Notes: a model not told the origin generated them from the letters alone. DNA of 36,284 nt from JAXHUH01 sp034211175 (GCA_034211175.1 JAXHUH010000325.1:1-36284); one strand, 5' to 3'. Positions 25,464 to 33,291 are shown, counted from the stretch's first letter. Numbers and translations: made by a program.

Positions 25464-26177
25464 TCAGGACCCGACGGCGGTGAGCGTGTCGCCGACGGCG
25501 AGCGGGCCGGGTTCGACGATGAGGGCGCCGACGGAGAGGTTGCCGTCCCGCTCACGGTTGATGGTCTTGAGGACGTCGAGGTCGCGCTCGATACCGCCGG
25601 GCTGGGGGCGGGTGACCATGACGCAGCGGTCGATGGGCTTGGTGACGTCGAACGTGGCGCCGCCGAGCTGCATGCGTGAGCCGACGAGGGAGTCCTCACC
25701 GCCGCCTCGGAGGACGAGGTTGGTGCGGAACCGGCGGATGTCCCAGGAGCGGAGGGTGTCGGTGCCGACGAGCGACACGCGGGACTTGGGGCTGTCGTGC
25801 CAGGCGAGGCCGGGCCCCTGCCAGCTGGCCCAGTCCTCCTCGACGCCCGGGTCGAGTGGGACCTCGTAGGTGCCGCCCTCGTCGCCCGCGGCGAGGAGGG
25901 TGACGGGCCGGCCGAGGTGGTCCGAGAGGTCGGCGTCGGTGTCGAGCTTGTCGCCGGAGGCCGAGGTGACCAGAGGACGCTCGCCGGGCCCCTGGTGGAC
26001 GGCGGAGAGCATGAGGAGCCCGGGCTCGCGGCGCCCGGTGAGGATGTTGCCGGTGGCGTCGTCGCGGACGCCCCAGCGGCGGTCCCCGTCGATGCCGAGC
26101 GGCGTGAGCTCGGCGTGCTCCAAGCGCTCACCACCGAGCGACTTCACCGGGTATCGCCAGATCTCGAGAAGCTCCAC
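25464..26177 (-). CDS. MOSC domain-containing protein
   Basis: 237 residues. N-terminal beta-barrel motif IWRYPVKSLGGERL, then GIDGDRRWGVRDDATG, then a C-terminal MOSC domain with RRFRTNLVL near 150 and the conserved Cys in PIDRCVMVTRPQPGG near 190, as in the C-terminal part of molybdenum cofactor sulfurase and in YiiM/mARC-type proteins. Expected to carry sulfur or molybdenum cofactor. GTG 26177 lies seven bases after TACGGT (minus strand) with no Shine-Dalgarno sequence, suggesting leaderless initiation. Followed by the nucleoside phosphorylase gene. The actual substrate is not predictable. Confidence 0.9.
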   Translation of the reverse strand: MELLEIWRYPVKSLGGERLEHAELTPLGIDGDRRWGVRDDATGNILTGRREPGLLMLSAVHQGPGERPLVTSASGDKLDTDADLSDHLGRPVTLLAAGDEGGTYEVPLDPGVEEDWASWQGPGLAWHDSPKSRVSLVGTDTLRSWDIRRFRTNLVLRGGGEDSLVGSRMQLGGATFDVTKPIDRCVMVTRPQPGGIERDLDVLKTINRERDGNLSVGALIVEPGPLAVGDTLTAVGS

Positions 26178-26184
26178 GAGAGCG

Positions 26185-26190
26185 ACCGTA
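26185..26190 (-). promoter_or_regulatory. -10 element for leaderless MOSC transcript
   Basis: TACGGT on the minus strand, 7 bases before the GTG at 26177. Confidence 0.5.
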
Positions 26191-26314
26191 GCCGCCGACC
26201 CCCGACGCCGCCCCCGGAGTTGAGCCGCCTGCGACCGACGGACGCGCCGGCGCGGCGACCCGGTCGGGGTCGCCTGACCGGCAGTGCTGGTCGTGGGTGT
26301 GGACCGGTGGGCGG

Positions 26315-27484
26315 TCACAGGAGTCTTGGTGGTTCGATGCCGCGGGGTCGGCTCGAGTGGACCCGCCCGTCGGGTCCGGTGACCTCGAGCGTGAGGTCGG
26401 GCAGCAACTTCGCCACCCAGCCCTTCTCGTGGACGAGGTGATGGTGGTGGGTGCACAACAAGGCGAGGTTGTCGAGATCGGTGCACCCACCCTCGGTCCA
26501 GTGCTTCAGGTGGTGGGCCTGGCACCAGCGGGGCGGCCGATCGCAGCCGGGGAACCGGCAGCCGCCGTCACGCGTCGCGACGGCCTTCCACAGGGCGGTC
26601 GGTGCGGTCCGCTCGGAGCGCCCGTAGTCGAGCGGCACCCCGTCAGCGTCCATGACGAGCCGGTTGACCAGGCTGTCGCAGAGCCACGAGGTGACGATCG
26701 GCCCGGAGAGGGGTTCGCCGTTGAGGTTCCACGCGTCGCCGTCGTTGGCGTTGACCATGATCGTGACGTGCGGGCGGTGCCGTCCGGCGGTCCCGCTGGT
26801 GTCGTCACCGTTCTCGACCGCATACGTGAAGATGTCCCGCAACGCATCAGCTCGGCGCTGCTTCGCGGTGCGGGCAGGTTCGTTCGGGTTGTTCTTCACC
26901 TCGAACCGTTCGAGCCCCGTCTTGATCAGCTCCGCAGTCGCAGGATCGAAGCTACCGCGCAGTTCACCGCGCCCGTTCGCAGTGATCGAGAACGACACTT
27001 CGCGCCGCGTGTCGGTTTCGTTGCGCTTCGCGTCGAGCGCGTCCTCGGCATAGCTGCGCCACCTTCGCATCACGGTCGAGGCGCCACGCGTGGTCAACGC
27101 CGCGATCGCCGGAACGAATTCGTCTTCCTGTGCGGCGTACTGGCCGAGCACTCGCTCGGGGGTGTTGGCCACGATCGCATCGACATGCCCGGACCGCAGC
27201 CCACCAGATCGGTACGCCTCCGCGGTCACCGGACAGGCCACCATCCGCCGCCCCGTCGCCGTCAACCGGGCCGCAGCACTCTCCCCCAGCCCGGCGTGAC
27301 GCAAGAACATGTTGGTCGACGTGAACCCGTCGAGCTCGAACAACTTCGCCCCGTCGAACTCCCCGACCGCATCCGCCAACAAGGCCGAGAACCGATCGAA
27401 ACACGCAATGGCGTCACGCAGCGAGCCGGGGTCCGCATCGAGCTCGAGACCTTCGAGCAACCCGCTCAGCTCCGCCACCTTCAT
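26315..27484 (-). CDS. DUF222 / HNH endonuclease signature protein (13E12 repeat type)
   Basis: 389 residues. The N-terminal half is the DUF222 helical domain (MKVAELSGLLEGLELD..., FTSTNMFLRHAGLGE, RLTATGRRM, HVDAIVANTPE). The C-terminal part is an HNH nuclease domain with CRFPGCDRPPRWCQAHHLKHW and LALLCTHHHHLVHEKGW, including the Cys pairs that bind zinc and the AHH/HHH catalytic region. Such genes occur in many near-identical copies in actinobacterial genomes and behave like dispersed repeats; whether they mobilise is not established. Base composition is less GC-rich than in the neighbours. A perfect TATACT -10 lies seven bases before the ATG, so the message should be leaderless. Confidence 0.92.
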   Translation of the reverse strand: MKVAELSGLLEGLELDADPGSLRDAIACFDRFSALLADAVGEFDGAKLFELDGFTSTNMFLRHAGLGESAAARLTATGRRMVACPVTAEAYRSGGLRSGHVDAIVANTPERVLGQYAAQEDEFVPAIAALTTRGASTVMRRWRSYAEDALDAKRNETDTRREVSFSITANGRGELRGSFDPATAELIKTGLERFEVKNNPNEPARTAKQRRADALRDIFTYAVENGDDTSGTAGRHRPHVTIMVNANDGDAWNLNGEPLSGPIVTSWLCDSLVNRLVMDADGVPLDYGRSERTAPTALWKAVATRDGGCRFPGCDRPPRWCQAHHLKHWTEGGCTDLDNLALLCTHHHHLVHEKGWVAKLLPDLTLEVTGPDGRVHSSRPRGIEPPRLL

Positions 27485-27491
27485 GGTAAAT

Positions 27492-27497
27492 AGTATA
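27492..27497 (-). promoter_or_regulatory. TATACT -10 for leaderless DUF222/HNH transcript
   Basis: TATACT on the minus strand, 7 bases before the ATG at 27484, within the most AT-rich stretch of the window. Confidence 0.65.
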
Positions 27498-27799
27498 GAT
27501 CACACTCGCCATACGTTCCAGTTGATTGTGAAGAATGTAGCCCGCCGATCGGTCACGCAACGCATTCGGTTCACCACCGCACCCCGCAGTAGTACCACCC
27601 CGAACATGCAGTACAAACAGGCAATGAGTCGAGGCCGCCCCGACCGGAGGGAGGGGTCGCAATCCACGAAGCAGGCGAAGGGCACGGGGTCAAGGTGGAG
27701 CGCCCGCAGCGCAGCGAGGACGAACGACCTTGACGCCGAGCCCGCCGCCTGCTCCCCGGCACCCCCGAAATCGCGTTGCCCGCAACCCGGCCGCCGCCC

Positions 27800-27827
27800 T
27801 ACCGTCATCGCCGTGACAGGCATCTGA
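27800..27827 (+). promoter_or_regulatory. -10 element and leaderless mini-ORF before SDR gene
   Basis: TACCGT (27800-27805), then seven bases, then GTG ACA GGC ATC TGA (27813-27827), a four-codon ORF exactly where a leaderless start would sit. The SDR gene begins 52 bases after it with its own GGAGG site. Confidence 0.35.
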
Positions 27828-27878
27828 GACGCACCCCTACGTCAGTCCCGCAAGAGACCGATCGACCGGAGGTTCGTC

Positions 27879-28724
27879 ATGCCTGCCCACTCCCCTTCTC
27901 CCGAGCACGCGCCCCTGCGCGGCCGCACCGCCCTCGTCACCGGCGCCAACCACGGCATCGGCGCCGCCACGGCCATCGCCCTCGCCGAGGCCGGTGCCGA
28001 TGTCGCGCTGACCTACCTCCGCCAGGACCTCGCCGCGGAGGCCGATGACATCGGGGTCGGCGACCGGTTCGTCCGCGATCGCGCCGCCGACGCCACCGCG
28101 GTCGTCGAGGCCATCGAAGCCCTCGGCCGGCGAGCCACCGCCATCGAGGCCGACCTCGCCGACCCGCACGCACCCGCGACGGTCTTCGACACCGCCGAGG
28201 CGACCGTCGGCGGCATCGACATCCTCGTCAACAACGCCTCCGGCTGGCGCAAGGACAGCTTCGCCCCCGACGGCGTCGACGCCGTCGGCCGCACGGGCGC
28301 GACGATGTCCGCGAGCACGGTCGACGCCCAGCTCCTCGTCGACGCCCGCGGGAGCGCGCTCCTCATCGCCGAGCTCGCAACCCGGATCAGGGCACGACAC
28401 GCCGCCTGGGGCCGCATCGTCGGGCTCACCTCCGGCGGCCCGAACGGGTTCCCGGGCGAGGTGTCGTACGGCGCGGCGAAGGCGGCGCTCGAGAACTACA
28501 CGATGTCCGCCGCCATCGAGCTGGCCGACGAGGGCGTCACCGCCAACATGATCCACCCGCCGGTCACCGACACCGGCTGGGCCAACGACGACGTCCGCGA
28601 GTTCGTGCGCACATCGACGTCGCACACCCACGTCGCCGAGCCCGCGGACGTCGCCGAGGTGATCGTGTGGCTGTGCACCGACGCCGCCCGGATGGTGTCC
28701 GGCAACGTGATCAGGATGCGGTGA
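27879..28724 (+). CDS. SDR family oxidoreductase
   Basis: 281 residues. Rossmann motif VTGANHGIGAATA at about 20-32, structural NNAS in LVNNASGW, catalytic Ser (LTSGG) and SYGAAK with the Tyr and Lys. The middle has a longer than usual insert (DGVDAVGRTGATMSASTVD). ATG 27879 follows CGGAGG by six bases. Resembles 3-oxoacyl-ACP reductase-like SDRs, but the pattern GGPNGFPGEVSYGAAKAALE and the insert suggest another substrate. It is followed 88 bases later by a Crp-type regulator on the same strand, possibly one transcript. Confidence 0.9.
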   Translation: MPAHSPSPEHAPLRGRTALVTGANHGIGAATAIALAEAGADVALTYLRQDLAAEADDIGVGDRFVRDRAADATAVVEAIEALGRRATAIEADLADPHAPATVFDTAEATVGGIDILVNNASGWRKDSFAPDGVDAVGRTGATMSASTVDAQLLVDARGSALLIAELATRIRARHAAWGRIVGLTSGGPNGFPGEVSYGAAKAALENYTMSAAIELADEGVTANMIHPPVTDTGWANDDVREFVRTSTSHTHVAEPADVAEVIVWLCTDAARMVSGNVIRMR

Positions 28725-28812
28725 ACCAACTGGAACACCCGTCGGGGGTCGCTGTTCCCGCAGGTCGCAGTACCGTGGGGGTGACGACGGCGGCGACGGC
28801 GAGGACGGGCGG

Positions 28813-29478
28813 ATGGCGCTCACCGACCAGATCGACGAGACGTGCCTCGACCGTCTCGCCTCCCTCGGCGAGCGCAGGAGCCACGGCAACGGCGAGGTCC
28901 TCCACCGCGAGGGCGCCGAGCCGGACGCCCTCGTGGTGCTCCACTCCGGCCACGTGAAGCTGTCGGTCACCGGCCACGGCGACCGACCGGTGCTCATCGA
29001 CCTGCGCGGGCCCGGCCACGCGCTCGGTGCGCTGGCGGTCGTCGACGGCCTCCCCCACGGCGAGACCGCGACCGGCGTCGGCGAGGTGCGGACCGTCGTC
29101 GTCGGCCGGGCCGAGCTGCTCGAGCGCGCCGAGACCGACGCCGCGCTCGCCAACGACCTGCTCCGGCTCGTGGTCCGCGAGGCCCGCACCCGGGAGCGCC
29201 CGGCGGAGCAGACCGCACGCGACACCGATGCCCTGGCCCGCCTGTGCGGCCGCCTCGCCCAGCTCGGTGACGCGGCCGCCGATCTCACCCCGGCCGAGGC
29301 GGCGACCTTCGCGTGGCCGCTGAGCGATCAGGAGCTGGCCGACTGGTCGGGCCTGCCGGTCGACGGGGTGCAGCGCGGGCTGACGATCCTGGCCGACCTG
29401 GGCTGGGTGCGGCCGGGCGCGGGCGGCACCGGCCTGATCGTGCTCGACCCGACGGCGCTGCGCAGCCGGGCCGCCTGA
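28813..29478 (+). CDS. Crp/Fnr family transcriptional regulator
   Basis: 221 residues. An N-terminal cyclic-nucleotide-binding-type beta-roll (about 20-115) shows GEVLHREGAEPDALVVLHSG and HVKLSV, then a long helix (LLRLVVREARTRER) and a C-terminal winged helix with WPLSDQELADWSGLPVDGVQRGLTIL. In the phosphate-binding cassette the Glu and Arg that hold cAMP in E. coli Crp are replaced (GALAVVDGLPHGETA), and there are no Fnr-type N-terminal cysteines beyond one (DETCLDRL), so ligand or signal is unknown. ATG 28813 has GAGG eight bases upstream. A perfect palindrome after the stop acts as terminator. Confidence 0.9.
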   Translation: MALTDQIDETCLDRLASLGERRSHGNGEVLHREGAEPDALVVLHSGHVKLSVTGHGDRPVLIDLRGPGHALGALAVVDGLPHGETATGVGEVRTVVVGRAELLERAETDAALANDLLRLVVREARTRERPAEQTARDTDALARLCGRLAQLGDAAADLTPAEAATFAWPLSDQELADWSGLPVDGVQRGLTILADLGWVRPGAGGTGLIVLDPTALRSRAA

Positions 29479-29484
29479 GCACCG

Positions 29485-29504
29485 CCGGGCGCGATCGCGC
29501 CCGG
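29485..29504. terminator. Perfect 20-bp palindrome between convergent genes
   Basis: CCGGGCGCGATCGCGCCCGG is self-complementary end to end. It lies 6 bases after the Crp-type stop and 7 bases before the stop of the converging DJ-1 gene. No T-run; most likely a bidirectional hairpin terminator. Confidence 0.65.
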
Positions 29505-29511
29505 GGCCGGC

Positions 29512-30117
29512 TCAGACGTCGGCCTGGTACGGCGGCGCCGGTTCGTACTGGATGTAGCGCTGGGTCCGGCGGGCGTGGTCGACGCCGTGGAGCTGGCCGA
29601 CGAGCCACAGCGCCATGTCGATCCCGGCAGAGACACCCTGGCTCGACACCACGTCGCCGTCGCGCACCCACCGGGCGTCACACACGACGTCGGCGCCCCG
29701 CTCGGCGAACGCGTCCTCGAACGCCCAGTGGGTGGCGAGGCGGCGGTCCTTCGCCACCCCGGAGGCGAACAGCAGCAGCGAGCCGGTGCACACGCTGGTC
29801 GTCCACGTCGCCCCGGCATGGACGGTGCGCAGCCACTCGAGCAGCGCCTCGTTGTCGACCTCGCGCCGGGTCCCGAAACCACCGGGGACGAGCACGACGT
29901 CGAGCGGCGGATGGTCGGTGAAGGTGTGGTCGGCCAGCATGCGCAGGCCCTTGCCCATGCGGATCGGGCCCTCGCGCTCGGCGATCGTCACGACCGTGTC
30001 GGGTTCCGCGCCCTCGTGCTCCTGGAGCATCCGCGAGCCGGTGAACACCTCCCACGGCCCGATGGCGTCGAGCTCCTCCGCGTCGTCGAACACGACGATC
30101 CCGATCGTCACCGACAT
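29512..30117 (-). CDS. DJ-1/PfpI family protein, isonitrile hydratase-like
   Basis: 201 residues with the class I glutamine amidotransferase-like fold. The nucleophile elbow is TTSVCTGSLLL with Cys110, followed by LATHWAF, and an N-terminal Asp17 lies in ELDAIGPWEVF. In isonitrile hydratase of Pseudomonas an Asp at 17 and the elbow Cys are the catalytic pair, so N-substituted formamide formation from isonitriles is a reasonable guess; AraC-associated and chaperone-like members share these motifs. ATG 30117 has a strong GGAGGTGG site. An inverted repeat GTCACC-5-GGTGAC (30133-30149) just upstream may be an operator. Confidence 0.9.
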   Translation of the reverse strand: MSVTIGIVVFDDAEELDAIGPWEVFTGSRMLQEHEGAEPDTVVTIAEREGPIRMGKGLRMLADHTFTDHPPLDVVLVPGGFGTRREVDNEALLEWLRTVHAGATWTTSVCTGSLLLFASGVAKDRRLATHWAFEDAFAERGADVVCDARWVRDGDVVSSQGVSAGIDMALWLVGQLHGVDHARRTQRYIQYEPAPPYQADV

Positions 30118-30132
30118 CGGCCACCTCCGGCG

Positions 30133-30149
30133 GTCACCACGACGGTGAC
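30133..30149. promoter_or_regulatory. Inverted repeat before the DJ-1 gene
   Basis: GTCACC-ACGAC-GGTGAC, perfect 6-bp arms centred about 24 bases before the ATG. Candidate operator. A separate GGCGCG-4-CGCGCC hairpin at 30161-30176 may end the upstream transcript. Confidence 0.35.
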
Positions 30150-30266
30150 GTCATCCATCCGGCGCGGGTTCGCGCCCGTGAGAAGTGTGGCGACCCCGGG
30201 ACGCGCCCGTCGATCGCGATGTCGGCCGGATCTGTGACGTTCCCGGCCCGAGCTGCGCCCGTCAGG

Positions 30267-30764
30267 TCAGCCGGAGGCGTCGACGATCGAGATCTGCTCG
30301 CCGGCCGTGGCGGTGACCGGGTCGGAGCGCACGGCGGTGGCCGCGCTGAGCCCGGTGTCGCCGTCGGTCACGACCGGCCCGACGCTGGTGACGACGACCG
30401 TGAAGTCACCCTCGGGGGCGTCGATGACCACCGGCCCGGCGGTGGACAGGTCGGCGCTGGCCAGGACGTTGCCCTGGGCGTCGACGAGGTCGGCACGTCG
30501 GGTGGCGCCGGCCATCACCTCGGTGTCGGTGAAGGTCACCTCGATGAGGCCGTCGGCGTGGTCGACGGCGAGCACGGGGATGTCGGACGTGGCCACGGCG
30601 GGCGCCTCCTCGAAGGTGGTCACCGGCGCCGTCCGGTCCGACATCGCGAGCTCGAGGACGCCGAACGAGGCGACCGCGGCCGCCCCGAACAGGACGGCGT
30701 CGCGGGCCAGGTGGTGCCCGTCGAGATGGGGAACCAGGTGAGGGAGGTGGACGTGATGGTTCAT
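30267..30764 (-). CDS. Membrane-anchored protein with His-rich N-terminus
   Basis: 165 residues, no named family. The first 20 residues hold seven histidines (MNHHVHLPHLVPHLDGHHLA), followed by one hydrophobic helix (about 22-40, DAVLFGAAAVASFGVLELAM) and an acidic, beta-rich domain of about 120 residues with repeated short strands (LIEVTFTDTEV, DFTVVVTSVGPVV). Topology is probably N-terminus inside, domain outside, giving a cytoplasmic His cluster that could bind Ni, Zn or Cu. ATG 30764 has GGAAG six bases upstream. The promoter region contains two identical palindromes. Function unknown; metal binding is inferred from composition only. Confidence 0.75.
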   Translation of the reverse strand: MNHHVHLPHLVPHLDGHHLARDAVLFGAAAVASFGVLELAMSDRTAPVTTFEEAPAVATSDIPVLAVDHADGLIEVTFTDTEVMAGATRRADLVDAQGNVLASADLSTAGPVVIDAPEGDFTVVVTSVGPVVTDGDTGLSAATAVRSDPVTATAGEQISIVDASG

Positions 30765-30785
30765 CGGGACTTCCTCCGCCCGTCC

Positions 30786-30833
30786 GCCGATCGGCCCCGC
30801 CGACCGCGCAACGTGATGTTATCGCCGATCGGC
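30786..30833 (-). promoter_or_regulatory. Promoter flanked by two identical palindromes
   Basis: GCCGATCGGC occurs at 30786-30795 and 30824-30833 (centres 38 bp apart). Between them is a minus-strand -10 TAACAT (30816-30821). One palindrome thus overlaps the spacer, the other lies about +14 to +23 of the predicted leader. The right copy extends to CGCCGATCGGCG. Typical geometry for a repressor. Confidence 0.45.
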
Positions 30834-30987
30834 GTCATGATGCGGGAAAACGTGTGTCGATCGTCGCACGAAGATGCGTCATCGCTGGCCGCGCCGGACG
30901 ACACGCCGGTCGAAAATGTGCGCTCCGCGGGCGCCGCCGGGCCGAGCCGTGTCCGGGCACGCACGTTCGCTCCGTCCGATGCCATGG

Positions 30988-32502
30988 TCAGCCCTCCGCC
31001 CACGGTCGACCGACGAGACGCGCCAGCAGCCCGTCGATGCACGACTCGACGTCCGCCGACGTGTCGACGACGATCGCCTCCGGCCACGGTTCGAACCGGT
31101 CGCGGACCCGCCGGGCGACCTCGACGGTCGCGTCGGAGGCGTCGCGTCCGCCGCGCCGGCGTGCCTCCAGCCGCTCGTCGGCCAGGCTCGGGTCGAGGTC
31201 GCATCGGACCTCGGTGGTCGACGCGCCGGCCTCGACGAGCGCGACGCGGGCGGCCTTGCGGCGCGACGCGTCCTGCCACGACGCGTCGAGCACGACCGGC
31301 TCGCCGAGCGCCACGAGCCGGCGGGCGCGGCGCACCAGCTCGTCGTAGGTCCGGTCGCTCACCCCGGGGTCGTAGAGGCCGCCGTCGATGTCGTGATCGG
31401 GGTGGTCCTCGTGGCCGACGCCGGCCAGGTCCTTGCGGATCTCGTCGCTGCCGAGCAGCGACCAGCCGGTCACCGACGACAGCACCTCGCCGATGGTCGA
31501 CTTGCCGGTCGCGGGGGCCCCGCCGACGAGCACCGCCCGCACCTCGGCCCGCCGGAGGTGGGACAGGCACTGGTCGAGGTGGTCGCGGGCGAGGCCGGCG
31601 GCGTCGCCGTCGCCCTGGCCGGCGCGCACACCGGCGACCTTGGCCCGCACGAGCGCCCGATAGGCCACGTAGAAGTGGGCCAGCGTGCCGGGGTGGTGCT
31701 CGCCGGAGTACTCGCCGTAGAGCCCCATCAGACGGGCGGCGCTCGTCTCGCCGGCGATGCGCTCGGTGTCCATGACGAGGAACGCGACGTCGGCGAGGAC
31801 GTCGCCGCTGCGGAGCCGCTCGTCGAACGCCAGGCAGTCGAGGATCCGGGGCCCGTCGTCGAGGAGGAAGATGTCGTCGGCGAGCAGGTCGCCGTGGCCG
31901 TCGCGGGCGTGGCCGTCGGCGATGCGTCGCTCGAACAGGTCCCCCCGCCCGTCGACGTAACGGTGGGCGCGGCGGCGGACCTCGGCGAGCGTGTCGTGGT
32001 CGAACGTGCCGTTGCCGGTCGCCTCCATCGTGTCGAGGCTCTCGTCCCACAGGTCGGCGACGCGGTCGGGCCCGGCCATCTCGTCGGCGACGGGGGTGCG
32101 GGGCGCCTCGGCGTGGATGGCGGCGACCCGCCGCGCCACCTGGCGGAGCGCGTCGTCGGCGCCCTCGGTGCGCAGCAGCGCCGAGAGCCGGCGGTCCTCG
32201 GGCATCCTGCGCATGACGAGCACCGGCTCGGCCGCGCCGAGCTCGTCCGCATCCGCGGACCCCGCCTCCGGGCCGAGGGTCGCGAGGCCGAGGTAGACGT
32301 CGGGGGAGAAGCGGCGGTTCTGGGCCAGCTCCTCACGGAGCGCCCGGGTCCGCAGCGAGGTGTCGGAGAGGTCGAGCACGTCGATCGCGACCGGCTTCGC
32401 GAGCTTGTAGGCGCGAGCACCCACGAACAGCACGACGGAGACGTGCGTCTCGGCCGATGCCACCCGCGCGCCCTCGTCGGCGAGCTCGACGACCGGCCAC
32501 AT
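30988..32502 (-). CDS. Bifunctional aminoglycoside phosphotransferase-like / AAA P-loop kinase (Rv2004c type)
   Basis: 504 residues with two fused domains. The N-terminal half (about 15-300) is an APH/choline-kinase-like fold: a lysine in AYKLAKP near 34, the catalytic loop DGHGDLLADDIFLLDD at 201-216 and the metal-binding LDC at 221-223. The C-terminal half is a P-loop kinase with Walker A GGAPATGKST at 327-336 and VVLDASWQDASRRKAA later. This architecture matches M. tuberculosis Rv2004c, a member of the hypoxia-induced DosR regulon whose substrate is unknown. A DosR-like response regulator lies about 2 kb away here, divergently arranged, which strengthens the parallel. ATG 32502 has GAGGAGGTG upstream. 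Confidence 0.9.
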   Translation of the reverse strand: MWPVVELADEGARVASAETHVSVVLFVGARAYKLAKPVAIDVLDLSDTSLRTRALREELAQNRRFSPDVYLGLATLGPEAGSADADELGAAEPVLVMRRMPEDRRLSALLRTEGADDALRQVARRVAAIHAEAPRTPVADEMAGPDRVADLWDESLDTMEATGNGTFDHDTLAEVRRRAHRYVDGRGDLFERRIADGHARDGHGDLLADDIFLLDDGPRILDCLAFDERLRSGDVLADVAFLVMDTERIAGETSAARLMGLYGEYSGEHHPGTLAHFYVAYRALVRAKVAGVRAGQGDGDAAGLARDHLDQCLSHLRRAEVRAVLVGGAPATGKSTIGEVLSSVTGWSLLGSDEIRKDLAGVGHEDHPDHDIDGGLYDPGVSDRTYDELVRRARRLVALGEPVVLDASWQDASRRKAARVALVEAGASTTEVRCDLDPSLADERLEARRRGGRDASDATVEVARRVRDRFEPWPEAIVVDTSADVESCIDGLLARLVGRPWAEG

Positions 32503-32778
32503 GGCGGCACCTCCTCGGGCGCTCCTGCGCCCACTCGAACCTTCTCTCCCCCGGTCTTCCCCCGCCAGGGCCGTGCGACCCCTCGTGTCGCGAAGCTCCC
32601 GGCGGGACGTGGGGCCACGTTCTCCCATCGGCGGATCGGCGCCGTTGCCCGCGCCCGTCGGCCGGACCAGGGACCTCGGTTCGGTGTCTCGGGTCCTTCG
32701 GCCCTGCCGATCCTGCGGCGCAGGCCACGACACTGCGTGGCACGAGGACCACGAGGATGCCCTGACCGGGAGGTCGAG

Positions 32779-33213
32779 ATGCTCGTAGGTGACGTCGCGG
32801 ACGCGTCGGTGAGTGCCGACGCCCTCGTCGAGCTCCTGATCAACGAAGGTGCCCCCGGTCTCGAGCGCGTGGCGCGGCGGGCGGTGAGCGCCAACAGCGG
32901 TGTGCCCGAGGACGCGGTGCGGGCCTGGCTGGGCGCGCTCCGGTGGGGGGTGCGCGAGCCCACGTTCCCGTTCGGCATCACGATCGAGGGCTACAGCCGG
33001 CCGTTCGACGTGCTCGACGGCGACCTGCGGATCCGGACCTCCTCACCGACCAGCGCCGCCCTCCAGCTCTTCGGCCGCTACGAACCGCCGGTCACCGGCA
33101 CGGACGTGTCCGAGGGCGGGCACCTGCGGGTCGCGTCGATCGCCCACGGCATCGTGCACGGCCTCGTCTCGGCCGCGTCACCGTCCTCGCCCCGCGCCGG
33201 CTGCCCCTGCTGA
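32779..33213 (+). CDS. Hypothetical protein next to DosRS-like pair
   Basis: 144 residues, not recognised. An N-terminal helical part (VSADALVELLINEGAPGLER, AVSANSGVPEDAVRAWLGA) is followed by beta-rich sequence (FPFGITIEGYSRPFDVLDGD) and a Ser/Pro tail ending CPC. No signal peptide or clear membrane helix. ATG 32779 has GGGAGG six bases upstream. It lies divergent to the APH-AAA kinase, with 276 bases between, and 78 bases before a sensor kinase on the same strand that has its own promoter. Its position suggests involvement in the same stress response; that is inference. Confidence 0.65.
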   Translation: MLVGDVADASVSADALVELLINEGAPGLERVARRAVSANSGVPEDAVRAWLGALRWGVREPTFPFGITIEGYSRPFDVLDGDLRIRTSSPTSAALQLFGRYEPPVTGTDVSEGGHLRVASIAHGIVHGLVSAASPSSPRAGCPC

Positions 33214-33278
33214 GGCCCCCGGCGGACCGATCGGCCACGGGGCGGCCGCCGTGGCAGGCGCTCGCGCGCCTTCACGCC

Positions 33279-33284
33279 TAGGAT
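33279..33284 (+). promoter_or_regulatory. -10 element for leaderless sensor-kinase transcript
   Basis: TAGGAT, 7 bases before the GTG at 33292, no Shine-Dalgarno sequence between. Confidence 0.5.
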
Positions 33285-33291
33285 CGCTCTC

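Larger units (their letters stand above)
27485..27878. other. 394-bp intergenic region of lower GC with inverted repeat and promoter
   Basis: No protein gene supported. It holds the leaderless promoter of the DUF222/HNH gene at its left edge; exact 8-bp inverted arms GTCAAGGT (27689-27696) and ACCTTGAC (27727-27734) with 30 bases between; and a -10 TACCGT (27800-27805) seven bases before a tiny GTG ORF. Composition suggests this stretch arrived with the HNH gene. Confidence 0.5.

Noticed and set aside
27500..27823. Open frames on both strands in the gap beside the HNH gene
   Set aside because: No ribosome-binding site, no recognisable motif and odd composition; more likely non-coding flank.
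31085..31110. GGTTCGAACC as a tRNA T-loop
   Set aside because: It lies inside the well-supported APH-AAA kinase coding sequence with no other tRNA elements.
32661..32700. GGACC/GGTCC inverted repeats as a DosR box upstream of the APH-AAA kinase
   Set aside because: Arms are only 5 bp and 16 bases apart; the known DosR site is a compact 20-bp palindrome with GGGAC/GTCCC. Not a match.
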